Shown here one piece after another: positions 42,141-50,844 of a DNA stretch of 64,000 nt. Each line of letters begins with the position of its first letter. Positions within the stretch are counted from its first letter, which is position 1. This DNA is from an uncultured bacterium (GTDB lineage: Bacteria > Armatimonadota > Hebobacteria > CAIYQO01). Position numbers and translations under genes: made by a program. Location: NCBI GenBank assembly GCA_903928345.1, contig CAIYQO010000135.1, positions 1 to 64,000 on the forward strand. The letters run 5' to 3'. The notes below the pieces were generated by a model that was not told the DNA's origin, did not search any database, and saw only the letters and a program-made list of their open reading frames with translations.

Positions 42141-45100
42141 CTGGATGCATCTCGGTGTGCTGCTGCTGCTGGTGCTGGGCGGCGGCGCCACCGTCACCAC
42201 GCTGTTGAAAGCGGAAACCCCTTACGGGCGCGTCACCGGCGTGCTGACGATGGCGGAATCCGGCATACCCCTCGCCGGCGTGCGCGTAGAGCTGGATGAG
42301 GACACCAAGCGCGACGATGGCCACGACTACGTGGCGCACACCGACGCACAGGGGCGCTTCACGGTCGAGCACGTGGCAGTGGGCACCTACAAGCTGAGCG
42401 CGCGCACCGACGCCCACGCGGCGCCGGACGTTACCGTCGAGGTGCGCGAGGACACCGTGGCCGACGCTTCCACCGTGCTGAAGCCCGTGCCACCCTTCGT
42501 GAGCCTGGAGAAGCTGGAGCATGTCTACACCACCCGGGAGTCGATCGCGCTGCGCGTGCACGGCTTTGTGCCGGAAAAATCCCTCGAGCTAACCCTTTAC
42601 CGCTTTACCGATAAGGTCGCGGCGAAGGCGTGGAACGGCTGGCTGCCCGCGCACGTTGCCACGGATAACGGCAAAGCCGATCTCGCCGCGCTGGCGCACG
42701 CGTCGTCGCTGCATCGCGTGCGCACCACAACGGTGGCGGTCACCCAGCGCGACGTGGAAGGCGTCTTCCGCCAGGCGCTCACCCTCGGCACACTGCCCGC
42801 GGGCACCTATCTGCTCGCGGCGCAGGCGGGCGTGGTGCGCGACACGGCGTTGGTCGCCGTCACCGACATGGGCATGGTGGTGAAGAACAACGGCAAGCGG
42901 CTGCTCGCCTATACGGTGAGCTTGCTCACGGGGAAGGCGCAACCGGACGTGGCTGTCACCGTGCAATTCGGGGATAACGTGGTCGCGCACCGGAGCACCG
43001 ACGACGAAGGCCTGTGCGACATGCAGACGCCGCACCACGCGGGCGACGACACCATGCTGGTGGTGGGCCGCGACGGGGAGAATATGGCGGTGGCCGCCAC
43101 CTCGGTCAACGGCGACAGTGAAGAGGATGAGCAGGGCAAATCGTTCAACTGTTACACCTACACCGACCGCCCGATCTACCGACCCGGCCACACGGTGTAT
43201 TTCAAATCGATCATGCGGCAGGTCGTCGGCAAGGGGTTTCGTGTGCCCGGCCCGCGCGATGTGACGGTGCAGGTGAGCGATAGTCGTGACAACAGCGTTT
43301 ACCACGACACGCTGCATTCCAACGCCTTCGGCGCGGTGGACGGCGCCTTCCAACTGCCCGACGCCGCGCTGCCCGGCACGTATGGCATCGACCTGACCGT
43401 TGACGGGCAGACGCACAACGCGTACTTCTCGGTGGCGGAGTACCGCAAGCCGGAGTTCGCCGTCACCGTCACCCCGGTGAAGCCGCGTTACAGCCGCGGC
43501 GACGTGCCGGAGTTCACCGTCGACGCAGCGTACTACTTCGGCGCGCCGGTGGGCGGTGCGAAGGTCTCCTACGAAGTCACCCGCGAACCGAGCTGGTACT
43601 ACGAGGAAGCGGACTCCTGGGATGCCGACCTGCCGGACACCGGCACGCCGGGCAGCATGGCGTGGGACGCCGGTGATTATCAAGGCGGGGAGATCGTCAC
43701 CTCCGGCAAGGCGCGGCTGGACGACGCGGGCAAGCTGGTCATCCGTGCAACGCAGGACGAGGAGACGCAAAAGCCGGATCGCGAAGCGCAAAAGCGCCCC
43801 GCCTTGTGGAACGACGACACCATGGACTGGCGCTACACGCTGCACGCCACCGTCACCGACGAGGCGAAGCGCGACGAGGTCGGCGACGGCAGCGTGACGG
43901 TGACGCAGGGGGATTTCCGCCTGCAACTCGGCGCGGATTACCTCGTCAAGCCGGGCGGCGTGGCGGCGGTGAACATCCAGGCGGTCGATTACGACGGCAA
44001 ACCGGTACCCGGCGTGCACGGCGAGGCGACGCTGGAACGGTTGGAGTGGACGCGTCACGCGGAGCAGTCCATCCTCGAAGGTACGCTGCCCTGGACGGCG
44101 GACGCCGCGGGCAAGGCCGTCGTGGGCGTCACCCCGACGCAGGAGGGCAGCTACCGCGTGAAAGTGACTACCCATGATGCACGCGGGCAACGCATCGTCG
44201 CCTCCCAATGGCTGTGGGTGATGAACGACGACGGCGGCGGCTTCGAGTATCCGTATCAAGATCTCGACGTGCGCGCCGACAAACGCATCTACTGCGAAGG
44301 GGACACGGCACGCATCATCATCAATACCAAGCACGTGCATCGGACGGCGCTGCTCACCTTCGAAAGCGGCGACATGCTCACCTACCGCACGTTGACGATC
44401 GACAAGCCTTCCACCATCGTCAAGGTGCCGGTGACGGAGGCGCTGTTGCCGAATATTGCCGTCGGCGTCTGCTTCGTGGACGGCAAGGAGTTCTACCACG
44501 GCGAGGCGACGCTGAATGTCTCCCGCATCTCCAAGGCGCTCAAGGTGTCGGTGACGCCGGCAAAGCCGAGATACGGTCCGGGCGAGGTGGCGGAGTTCCA
44601 CATCAAAACGACCACCCCTAACGGCCGCCCCGCGTCCGCCGAGGTATCCCTTGGCCTCGTGGACGAGGCGATCTACGCTATCGCGCCGGATGACACGGAG
44701 AATATCGTCGCCAACTTCTACCCACGCCGCTACAACCCGGTGCGCACGGTCTTCTCCTTCCCCGACGTTTACATGTCCGGCGATGACAAGGCGGGCTCGA
44801 CCATTCGCACGCGGTCGTACTTCCCCGACACGGCGTATTGGAACCCGGAGATCGTCACCGACGCCGCGGGCGAGGCGACGATCTCCGTGCCGCTGCCCGA
44901 CAACCTCACCACCTGGCGCGCCACCGTGTGCGCCGCGACCCTCGACACGCGGGTGGGGCAGGGGACGGGGTCGATCATCGTCACCAAGCCTTTCCTGGTG
45001 CGCCTGGAGACCCCGCGCTTCCTCACCAGCGGCGACAGTGTGAACATCGCCGTGGTGGCGCACAACAACACCGACAAGCCCCTCACCGCGCAGGTGGGGT

Positions 45101-46887
45101 TGGGCGGTGAGGGCGTGCAGGTGGACGGCGCCGCCGTGCAGCACGTGTCGCTGGCGCCGGGCAAGGCGCAGCGGGTGATCTGGCGCGTGCACGCCGACGC
45201 CGTGGGGCAGATCAAATTGCGCGGCTGGGGGCAGGCGGTGGAGGACGTAAAGCTAGCCGACGCCATGTCCCTTACGCTGCCGGTGAAGCTGAAAGGGCGC
45301 CCGGAAGCGGAATCCCACGCCGGCAAGCTGACCGACACCGCTACGTTGTCCTTCACCACGGCGAAGAATCCGGTACCGGGGAGTAAGACGCTCACCATCC
45401 GCCTCGCGCCGTCGCAGGCTTCCGCTATGCTCGGTGCGCTGGAATACCTGGCGAAATACCCTTATGGTTGCACCGAGCAGACGATGTCCTGCTTCCTGCC
45501 CGACGTGCTGGTGGCGGGGCTGCTGAAACAGGAAGGCGGGGAGAACGCCAAGCTCAGCGCCGAATTGCCGAAGATGGTCAACACCGGCTTGCTGCGTCTA
45601 TACGCCTACCAGCACGACGACGGCGGCTGGGGCTGGTGGGAGCACGACGAGAGCGATGCGTGGATGACCGCCTACGTGGTCTTCGGCCTGCGGCAGGCGC
45701 ACGCCGCCGGCTACCCGGTGACGCCGCGGGTAGAGGAGGAAGCCGTCAAAGCCCTGCGCGACCTCGCCGTGAAGCCCGAGTTGGCGCAAGAGCCGGATAA
45801 GCTGGCCTTCGCGGCGTATGTGCTGGCCCTCGCCGGGGAGGGTGAGGCGGCGCGCACGGCGCTGGCCAATCTGGCCCGCGCGCAAGCCGCTCCCAAGCCG
45901 CCGGAGATGCGCGTTTGGAGCTGGTCGGCGCTGGCGCTGGCCCGGCAACTCCTCGGTCTCGATGCCGGTGACGCGCTGCGCCACGCCTGGGCCGCCTACG
46001 ACGCCGTGCAGGCCGGCCACGCGCCGCGTGATTACTGGTACGACACGTATCAGCTCTCCGACGAGGCGGCGCTGCTCCTCTTCGCCGACACCAATCTTAC
46101 CCCCGCCGACCCGCGCGCGGTGGGGTTGGTGGATACGTTGATGCAGGCGCGCGACGGGAATCACTGGGACTCCACCCGCGCCACTGCCTTCACGCTGCTC
46201 GCCCTCACCAACTACTTTGCCACGAACCACGCGCTGCACCCGAATGAAACGGTGAACGTGGCGGTAAACGGCGCCCACCTGGCCACCGTGCAGTTCACCG
46301 CGGAGGACCTGCTGCGACCCGAGCGCGTGCTGACCGTGCGCGCCGCGGAGTTGGGCACCGTGCCGCCCGTCGTCACGCTGCAACGCACCGGCACGGGTGA
46401 AGTGTATTACACCGCGCTGCTGGAATACACCGAGCAGAGCGGTCTGGACCAACCGGCGGCGGGCACGTCCGACCTGGCGATCTCGCGCGTCTACCGCAAA
46501 TACGAACGGGGCACGCCGAAAACGGGATCGTCGCAGACGCACTTCACATTGGGCGACGTCATCGAGGTGGAGTTGACGATCACCGCGAAGCGCCCCTTCC
46601 GCTACGTGATGATCGAAGACCCGCTGCCCGCCGGCTGCGAAACGCGCGACCGCGGCCCGGTGGAGGACTATGAGTGGGAGTACTGGTGGACGAACGAAAT
46701 CATGCGCGATGATCAGGCGGGCTTCGCCGTGCAATACCTGACGCCCGGCAAGCCACACACGCTGACCTATCACATCCACGCGTCGGCGTCCGGCGACTTC
46801 ACCGCGCTACCGCCGCGCGTCTTCGACATGTACAACCCCGGCGCATGGGCCGCTGGCGCCGCGCAAGCGGTGACGATCGGGGAGTGA
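42127..46887 (+). CDS. Bacterial alpha-2-macroglobulin with thioester
   Basis: Predicted 1586-aa envelope protein that, by family knowledge, traps proteases after bait-region cleavage through a reactive thioester. A single N-terminal hydrophobic segment (HLGVLLLLVLGGGATVTTLL) lacks the lipobox cysteine of E. coli-type A2M, so it is membrane-anchored or secreted rather than a lipoprotein. An SpaA/carboxypeptidase-like module (~35-110) precedes MG domains. Hallmarks: YTDRPIYRPGHTVYFKSI in the MG region, SYFPDTAYWNPEIVTDAAGEA before the complement-like region, and the thioester GCTEQ at about 1114-1118, followed by the helical TED (WGWWEHDESDAWMTAYVVFGL). AAGGAGG 7 nt upstream supports the start. 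The usual partner PBP1C gene is absent. Confidence 0.93.
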   Translation: MRRNNWMHLGVLLLLVLGGGATVTTLLKAETPYGRVTGVLTMAESGIPLAGVRVELDEDTKRDDGHDYVAHTDAQGRFTVEHVAVGTYKLSARTDAHAAPDVTVEVREDTVADASTVLKPVPPFVSLEKLEHVYTTRESIALRVHGFVPEKSLELTLYRFTDKVAAKAWNGWLPAHVATDNGKADLAALAHASSLHRVRTTTVAVTQRDVEGVFRQALTLGTLPAGTYLLAAQAGVVRDTALVAVTDMGMVVKNNGKRLLAYTVSLLTGKAQPDVAVTVQFGDNVVAHRSTDDEGLCDMQTPHHAGDDTMLVVGRDGENMAVAATSVNGDSEEDEQGKSFNCYTYTDRPIYRPGHTVYFKSIMRQVVGKGFRVPGPRDVTVQVSDSRDNSVYHDTLHSNAFGAVDGAFQLPDAALPGTYGIDLTVDGQTHNAYFSVAEYRKPEFAVTVTPVKPRYSRGDVPEFTVDAAYYFGAPVGGAKVSYEVTREPSWYYEEADSWDADLPDTGTPGSMAWDAGDYQGGEIVTSGKARLDDAGKLVIRATQDEETQKPDREAQKRPALWNDDTMDWRYTLHATVTDEAKRDEVGDGSVTVTQGDFRLQLGADYLVKPGGVAAVNIQAVDYDGKPVPGVHGEATLERLEWTRHAEQSILEGTLPWTADAAGKAVVGVTPTQEGSYRVKVTTHDARGQRIVASQWLWVMNDDGGGFEYPYQDLDVRADKRIYCEGDTARIIINTKHVHRTALLTFESGDMLTYRTLTIDKPSTIVKVPVTEALLPNIAVGVCFVDGKEFYHGEATLNVSRISKALKVSVTPAKPRYGPGEVAEFHIKTTTPNGRPASAEVSLGLVDEAIYAIAPDDTENIVANFYPRRYNPVRTVFSFPDVYMSGDDKAGSTIRTRSYFPDTAYWNPEIVTDAAGEATISVPLPDNLTTWRATVCAATLDTRVGQGTGSIIVTKPFLVRLETPRFLTSGDSVNIAVVAHNNTDKPLTAQVGLGGEGVQVDGAAVQHVSLAPGKAQRVIWRVHADAVGQIKLRGWGQAVEDVKLADAMSLTLPVKLKGRPEAESHAGKLTDTATLSFTTAKNPVPGSKTLTIRLAPSQASAMLGALEYLAKYPYGCTEQTMSCFLPDVLVAGLLKQEGGENAKLSAELPKMVNTGLLRLYAYQHDDGGWGWWEHDESDAWMTAYVVFGLRQAHAAGYPVTPRVEEEAVKALRDLAVKPELAQEPDKLAFAAYVLALAGEGEAARTALANLARAQAAPKPPEMRVWSWSALALARQLLGLDAGDALRHAWAAYDAVQAGHAPRDYWYDTYQLSDEAALLLFADTNLTPADPRAVGLVDTLMQARDGNHWDSTRATAFTLLALTNYFATNHALHPNETVNVAVNGAHLATVQFTAEDLLRPERVLTVRAAELGTVPPVVTLQRTGTGEVYYTALLEYTEQSGLDQPAAGTSDLAISRVYRKYERGTPKTGSSQTHFTLGDVIEVELTITAKRPFRYVMIEDPLPAGCETRDRGPVEDYEWEYWWTNEIMRDDQAGFAVQYLTPGKPHTLTYHIHASASGDFTALPPRVFDMYNPGAWAAGAAQAVTIGE

Positions 46888-46979
46888 GCGAAAAGTCGGG
46901 ACTGCCACCACTTTTCACATGGAACGTGTAATGCCGTGCAAATGTCGACGGAAAAGTGGTGGCTGTCCCGACTTTTCGC
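46888..46979. repeat. Dispersed inverted-repeat element, copy 1
   Basis: Left arm 46888-46916 (starting GCGAAAAGTCGGGACTGCCA) and right arm 46951-46979 are inverted repeats matching at 28 of 29 positions, with a 34-nt loop. It follows the A2M stop codon at once and precedes VanW. The arm core AAGTCGGGACTGCCACCACT is shared with the element at 60253-60343. Confidence 0.9.
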
Positions 46980-47007
46980 GTCGATGACGAACAAGGTCGG
47001 AGAAAGC

Positions 47008-47766
47008 ATGTTCATCGTCCGTATACTCATCGCCGCGATTTTACTCCTCGCCCTTGGCGCCGCGCTCTGGTTGCCGGGGCGCGAGGAGGCGCTGGGCAGC
47101 TATGCCACTTCGCTGAGCGGGCGGACGCGCGGGCAGCATCGCAATGCCCTGCGCGCGGCGGGCGCGGTGGACGGCGTGACGCTGGAGCCCGGCGCCGTCT
47201 TCTCCTTCAATAAAACCGTCGGTTCGTGGACGTCCGAACGCGGCTACGTGCTCGCTCCGGTGAGCTACGACGGCGAGCTGGTGGTCGATTGGGGCGGCGG
47301 CGTCTGCCAAACCTCTACCACGCTGTATAACGCCGCCCTGCTCGCCGGGCTGCAAGTGCTGGAGCGCCACCGGCACAACTGGGCACCGAAATATGTGCCC
47401 CCCGGACGCGATGCCGCCGTGGCGCAATACGACATCGACCTGCGCCTGCGCAACCCCTACCCGTGGCCGGTGTGTCTGCGCAGCGTGTCGACGGCGGAGC
47501 GCATCGGCTTTCAGATTCTCGGGCGCGCGCACGGCCCCATGGCCCGGCTGGCGGACGACACCACCGCGCTGAACCCACCCAGCGAGGTGGTAAAATACGA
47601 CCCGCGCCTCACTCATGGCCGCCGTCGCCTCCTCACCCGCGGCCGCCCCGGCCTTCGCGTCGCCGTCACGCGCCAATACCTCCGCGGCCCCCGCGCCGGC
47701 ACGCGCGAACTCGTCTCCCAGGATGCCTACCCGGTGATGAACACGGTGCTGGCGGTCGGACGGTAG
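47008..47766 (+). CDS. VanW family protein
   Basis: Predicted 252-aa envelope protein with an N-terminal anchor or signal (FIVRILIAAILLLALGAALWL). The VanW domain is clear: VTLEPGAVFSFNKTVGSWTSERGYVLAPV and GGGVCQTSTTLYNAALLAGLQVLERHRHN. VanW occurs in some vancomycin-resistance clusters and widely in spore- and envelope-related contexts; its biochemical role is not established. The ORF track start lies inside the right arm of the dispersed repeat; the ATG at 47008 has GGAG at a 5-nt spacing. No other resistance gene is nearby. Confidence 0.9.
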   Translation: MFIVRILIAAILLLALGAALWLPGREEALGSYATSLSGRTRGQHRNALRAAGAVDGVTLEPGAVFSFNKTVGSWTSERGYVLAPVSYDGELVVDWGGGVCQTSTTLYNAALLAGLQVLERHRHNWAPKYVPPGRDAAVAQYDIDLRLRNPYPWPVCLRSVSTAERIGFQILGRAHGPMARLADDTTALNPPSEVVKYDPRLTHGRRRLLTRGRPGLRVAVTRQYLRGPRAGTRELVSQDAYPVMNTVLAVGR

Positions 47767-47775
47767 GGTACGACC

Positions 47776-47814
47776 AAAAAACCGCGCTGCCGGGGCAGTG
47801 TCCCGGCAGCGCGG
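47776..47814 (-). terminator. Rho-independent terminator of the sigma-factor unit
   Basis: A 13-bp perfect stem (47782-47794 with 47802-47814, CCGCGCTGCCGGG) with a 7-nt loop is followed on the minus strand by six T residues (A-run at 47776-47781). It ends the minus-strand unit that contains the sigma factor and both micro-ORFs. On the plus strand there is no T-run. Confidence 0.9.
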
Positions 47815-47828
47815 GGGAAGTGGGCGCC

Positions 47829-47864
47829 TTAACGGCGCGCACCTCCCGCGGTGTCGATCTTCAT
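47829..47864 (-). CDS. Micro-ORF (11 aa) downstream of sigma factor
   Basis: Reads MKIDTAGGARR, then stop. It is not in the ORF track because of its length. AGGAGG lies 8 nt before the ATG, the strongest Shine-Dalgarno arrangement in the area, and the rho-independent terminator begins 15 nt after the stop codon. Its translation-initiation region (AAGGAGG, 8 nt, NTGAAGAYCGA) resembles that of the 26-aa micro-ORF upstream of the sigma gene. Function unknown: a small peptide, or a device that couples translation to termination. Confidence 0.5.
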   Translation of the reverse strand: MKIDTAGGARR

Positions 47865-47940
47865 GTGTCTACCCTCCTTCCGGAACGCGCCGGTATGGGA
47901 GGCGCGTTCACTTCTCTAATCGTTCCGACGGCGGTATCTG

Positions 47941-48453
47941 CTAAAGAGCATTTTCCTGCCAGGCGCGGTAATGCTCCCCGATGCGGCGCACGTGGTACGC
48001 CACGTTGGCCGAGGTGCACGCCAGCGCCTGCCCCGTCTCGCGCCAGGTGAATCCCGCCAGCAGGCAGGCGACGATGGTGCGCTGGGTGGCGGAAAGGTGG
48101 GTGAGGAAGGCGTCGAGGTCATGCTCAGTCAGCCGCTCGCCCAGGCGCCACCCCGCCGCGTCGTCGTGCAGCGTGTCGTCCAGTGGGGCGGGCTGGGCGT
48201 GGCGCAGCGAGCGCCGTACGGCATCGCGCATGCGCCAACGGGCATACTGCAGCAGGAACGCCTCCGCCTCGCCGCGGCGTTGGTCCAAGGCGGGCAGCGC
48301 TTCCAGCACACCCAGCCACGCTTCCTGGCGCAGGTCGTCCGCCTCTTCCGGGCAGTGGCGGGCGTAATAGGCCGCCATGCGCGTCAGGCACGGCGACAGG
48401 CGGGCAAATAACCGATCCGACGCGGCAGATCGTGGTAAGATCGTGGAGTACAT
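47941..48453 (-). CDS. Sigma-70 family (ECF-like) RNA polymerase sigma factor
   Basis: Predicted 170-aa sigma factor. Region 2 spans about 18-85: ARHCPEEADDLRQEAWLGVLEAL (2.1-2.2) and AFLLQYARWRMRDAVRRSLRHAQ (2.3-2.4). Region 4 spans about 110-165: LDAFLTHLSATQRTIVACLLAGFTWRETGQALACTSANVAYHVRRIG with its helix-turn-helix. It redirects RNA polymerase to a special promoter set. No anti-sigma gene is adjacent; instead, two micro-ORFs flank it. GGAGG sits only ~4 nt from the ATG. A 93-nt gap with no gene separates it from the upstream micro-ORF. Its length fits ECF factors. Confidence 0.88.
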   Translation of the reverse strand: MYSTILPRSAASDRLFARLSPCLTRMAAYYARHCPEEADDLRQEAWLGVLEALPALDQRRGEAEAFLLQYARWRMRDAVRRSLRHAQPAPLDDTLHDDAAGWRLGERLTEHDLDAFLTHLSATQRTIVACLLAGFTWRETGQALACTSANVAYHVRRIGEHYRAWQENAL

Positions 48454-48546
48454 CGCTCCTCCGAACGCAACGGTCAGCGTGCGGCAGGCGCGGCGGAACG
48501 GCGACCCACGGGCGGTCGGCGGAAGCGATGTGAGGAGGGAGAATCG

Positions 48547-48627
48547 CTACCGATCAGCCGGCAGGAGGCATGCACGCGCACCCACGGCACACACACTTTG
48601 TACGGGAACATGGAAATCGGTCTTCAC
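48547..48627 (-). CDS. Micro-ORF (26 aa) upstream of sigma factor
   Basis: Starts with GTG and reads MKTDFHVPVQSVCAVGARAC plus six residues, then TAG. It contains two cysteines. AAAGGAGG precedes the GTG with a 7-nt spacer, an ideal ribosome-binding site, and an extended -10 promoter lies ~34 nt upstream. It opens the unit that continues into the sigma gene. Start-region similarity to the 11-aa micro-ORF suggests a common origin. It could be a leader peptide controlling the sigma gene or a peptide ligand; both are speculation. Confidence 0.5.
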   Translation of the reverse strand: MKTDFHVPVQSVCAVGARACLLPADR

Positions 48628-48660
48628 GTTCAAGTCCTCCTTTCACTGATGGCTTTGGCC

Positions 48661-48669
48661 ATTCTATCA
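48661..48669 (-). promoter_or_regulatory. Extended -10 promoter of the sigma-factor unit
   Basis: On the minus strand TGATAGAAT (TAGAAT at 48661-48666) fits an extended -10 site. The expected transcription start near 48654 gives a ~27-nt leader for the 26-aa micro-ORF. No good -35 hexamer is seen. Confidence 0.5.
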
Positions 48670-48816
48670 CAATATCGTCGCCCGGCACGCCGGTGCTAAA
48701 GAGGGCGCGAAAAGTTTTTCACCCCGACCACTCGCCGGAGCGGACGTTGTTGCAGGAAACACGCCGGGTGCGGACGAATTTTTGAAGGGTACACTTCTTC
48801 GAGGACGGTTTTACCG

Positions 48817-50739
48817 ATGGGCAGCACACTCGCAGGGCAGATTCTCGCGGCGCATCTCGTCTCCGGCACGCTGAGCGTGGGTGAAGAGATCGCCATCCGC
48901 ATCGACCAGACGCTCACCCAGGATGCCACCGGCACGATGGCGTACCTGCAGTTCGAAGCAATGGGCGTGCCGCGCGTGCGCACCGAGGTGTCGGTGAGCT
49001 ATGTCGATCACAACATGCTGCAGGCGGGCTTCGAAAACGCCGACGACCACCGCTTCCTGCAGAGCATTGCGCGGAAGTACGGCATCCATTTCAGCCGCCC
49101 CGGCAACGGCATCTGCCACCAGGTGCACCTGGAGCGCTTCGGCGCGCCGGGCAAAACGCTGCTCGGTTCCGACAGCCACACCCCCACCGGCGGCGGGGTG
49201 GGCATGCTCGCCATCGGCGCGGGCGGGTTGGACGTGGCGGTGGCGATGGGCGGCGGGGCGTTTTACCTCACCGTACCGAAGATTCTCGGCGTGAAGCTGA
49301 CCGGCGCGCTGCAACCCTGGGTTTCCGGCAAGGATGTCATCCTGGAGATGTTGCGCCGCCGGAGCGTGAAGGGCGGGGTGGGGCGCATCGTGGAGTATTA
49401 CGGCCCGGGCGTGGCCTCCCTCACCGTGCCGCAACGCGCGACGATTACGAATATGGGCGCGGAGCTGGGCGCCACCACGTCGCTCTTCCCCAGCGACGAC
49501 GCCACGCGCGCCTTCCTGGAGAGCCAGGGGCGCGGCGCCGTGTGGACACCCCTCGCCGCCGACGCGGACGCCGACTACGATGAAACGCTGGAGATCGACC
49601 TTTCCACCCTCGTCCCCCTCGCCGCCGCGCCGCACAGCCCCGACGCCGTGCAGCCGGTCGCCGACAATGCCGGCACCGTCGTGCAGCAGGTTTGCGTGGG
49701 CAGTTGCACCAATTCGTCGTACTACGACCTCGCCATCGTGGCCGCCGTGTTGCGCGGGAAGACCGTGCACCCCGACGTGAGCCTCACCGTGTCGCCGGGG
49801 TCGAAGCAGGTGTATGAGATGATCGCCGAGAGCGGCGTGCTGGCCGACCTCATCGCCTCCGGGGCGCGCATCCTGGAGTCGGGGTGCGGGCCGTGCATCG
49901 GCATGGGGCAGGCCCCGCCGTCCGACAGCATCTCGGTGCGCACCTTCAATCGCAACTTCCCCGGGCGCTCCGGCACGGCGTCGGCGGGGGTCTTCCTCGT
50001 CAGTCCCGAAGTTGCCGCCGCCACCGCCCTCACCGGCACGCTCACCGACCCGCGCACGCTGGGTGCGCTGCCCGCGGTACGCCCCTTCACCGGCGCGGCC
50101 AACCTGGCGGATCAGCTCATCGAGGCGCCGGCAGCGGATGGCTCAGCGGTGGAGATCATCCGCGGCCCGAACATCAAACCGCTGCCCATCCACCCCGGCG
50201 TGCCCGCCACGCTGACCGGCGAAGTGCTGCTGAAGGTGGGCGACAACATCACCACCGACCACATCATGCCCGCGGGGGCCAAGGTGCTGCCGCTGCGCAG
50301 CAACATCCCGGCCATCAGCCAGTACGTCTTCGAGCGCGTGGACCCCACCTTCCCGGCGCGCGCGCAAACGGCGGGCGGCGGGTTCGTCATCGGCGGCGCG
50401 AACTACGGGCAAGGCTCCAGCCGTGAGCACGCCGCGCTGGCGCCGATGTACCTGGGTGTGACGGCGGTGATCGTGAAATCCTTCGCGCGCATTCACCTCG
50501 CCAACCTGATCAACTTCGGCATCATCCCGCTCACCTTCGCCAACGAAGCGGACTACGACCGCGTGGCGCAAGGCACGCGCGTTACCCTGCCCGACATCGC
50601 CGCCCGCCTGCGTGCCGGGCAGCCGGTGGTGCTGGAATTGCCCGACGGCACGCAGCTCCCCCTCGCGCACGCCCTCACCCCGCGCCAGGTGACGATCATC
50701 CTGGCCGGCGGGCTGCTGAACAGTATGCGGGAGGCCTGA
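48817..50739 (+). CDS. Aconitate hydratase (LeuC/LeuD-type, fused)
   Basis: Predicted 640-aa [4Fe-4S] enzyme that interconverts citrate and isocitrate in the TCA cycle. It belongs to the ~640-aa aconitase group with an isopropylmalate-dehydratase-like layout. Cluster ligands: Cys297 in VGSCTNS and Cys357/Cys360 in ESGCGPCIGMG. The early LGSDSHTPTGGGVGML motif and the C-terminal swivel domain with GDNITTDHIMPAGA and YGQGSSREHAALAP are all present. Homoaconitase or isopropylmalate activity cannot be excluded, but one-chain fusion and length favour aconitase. The terminator at 50763-50791 closes the unit, so it is probably monocistronic. Confidence 0.93.
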   Translation: MGSTLAGQILAAHLVSGTLSVGEEIAIRIDQTLTQDATGTMAYLQFEAMGVPRVRTEVSVSYVDHNMLQAGFENADDHRFLQSIARKYGIHFSRPGNGICHQVHLERFGAPGKTLLGSDSHTPTGGGVGMLAIGAGGLDVAVAMGGGAFYLTVPKILGVKLTGALQPWVSGKDVILEMLRRRSVKGGVGRIVEYYGPGVASLTVPQRATITNMGAELGATTSLFPSDDATRAFLESQGRGAVWTPLAADADADYDETLEIDLSTLVPLAAAPHSPDAVQPVADNAGTVVQQVCVGSCTNSSYYDLAIVAAVLRGKTVHPDVSLTVSPGSKQVYEMIAESGVLADLIASGARILESGCGPCIGMGQAPPSDSISVRTFNRNFPGRSGTASAGVFLVSPEVAAATALTGTLTDPRTLGALPAVRPFTGAANLADQLIEAPAADGSAVEIIRGPNIKPLPIHPGVPATLTGEVLLKVGDNITTDHIMPAGAKVLPLRSNIPAISQYVFERVDPTFPARAQTAGGGFVIGGANYGQGSSREHAALAPMYLGVTAVIVKSFARIHLANLINFGIIPLTFANEADYDRVAQGTRVTLPDIAARLRAGQPVVLELPDGTQLPLAHALTPRQVTIILAGGLLNSMREA

Positions 50740-50762
50740 ATCGCAACCGGGTGAACCGTCCG

Positions 50763-50791
50763 AAACCCGCGCCCACCCGGCGCGGGTTTTT
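50763..50791 (+). terminator. Rho-independent terminator after aconitase
   Basis: An 11-bp stem AAACCCGCGCC / GGCGCGGGTTT with a 5-nt loop runs into TTTTT on the plus strand, 24 nt after the aconitase stop codon. Confidence 0.88.
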
Positions 50792-50844
50792 CGCGTTTGG
50801 TATGTGAACCGAGGCGGGCGGATATGGAATGATGGGGCAGGGGG

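Noticed and set aside
46936-47008. 24-codon N-terminal extension of VanW
   Set aside because: It lies in the dispersed repeat arm; the downstream ATG has a ribosome-binding site and starts the signal/anchor segment.
47008-47766. Vancomycin-resistance locus
   Set aside because: VanW alone is widespread and no vanA/H/X/S/R genes are present.
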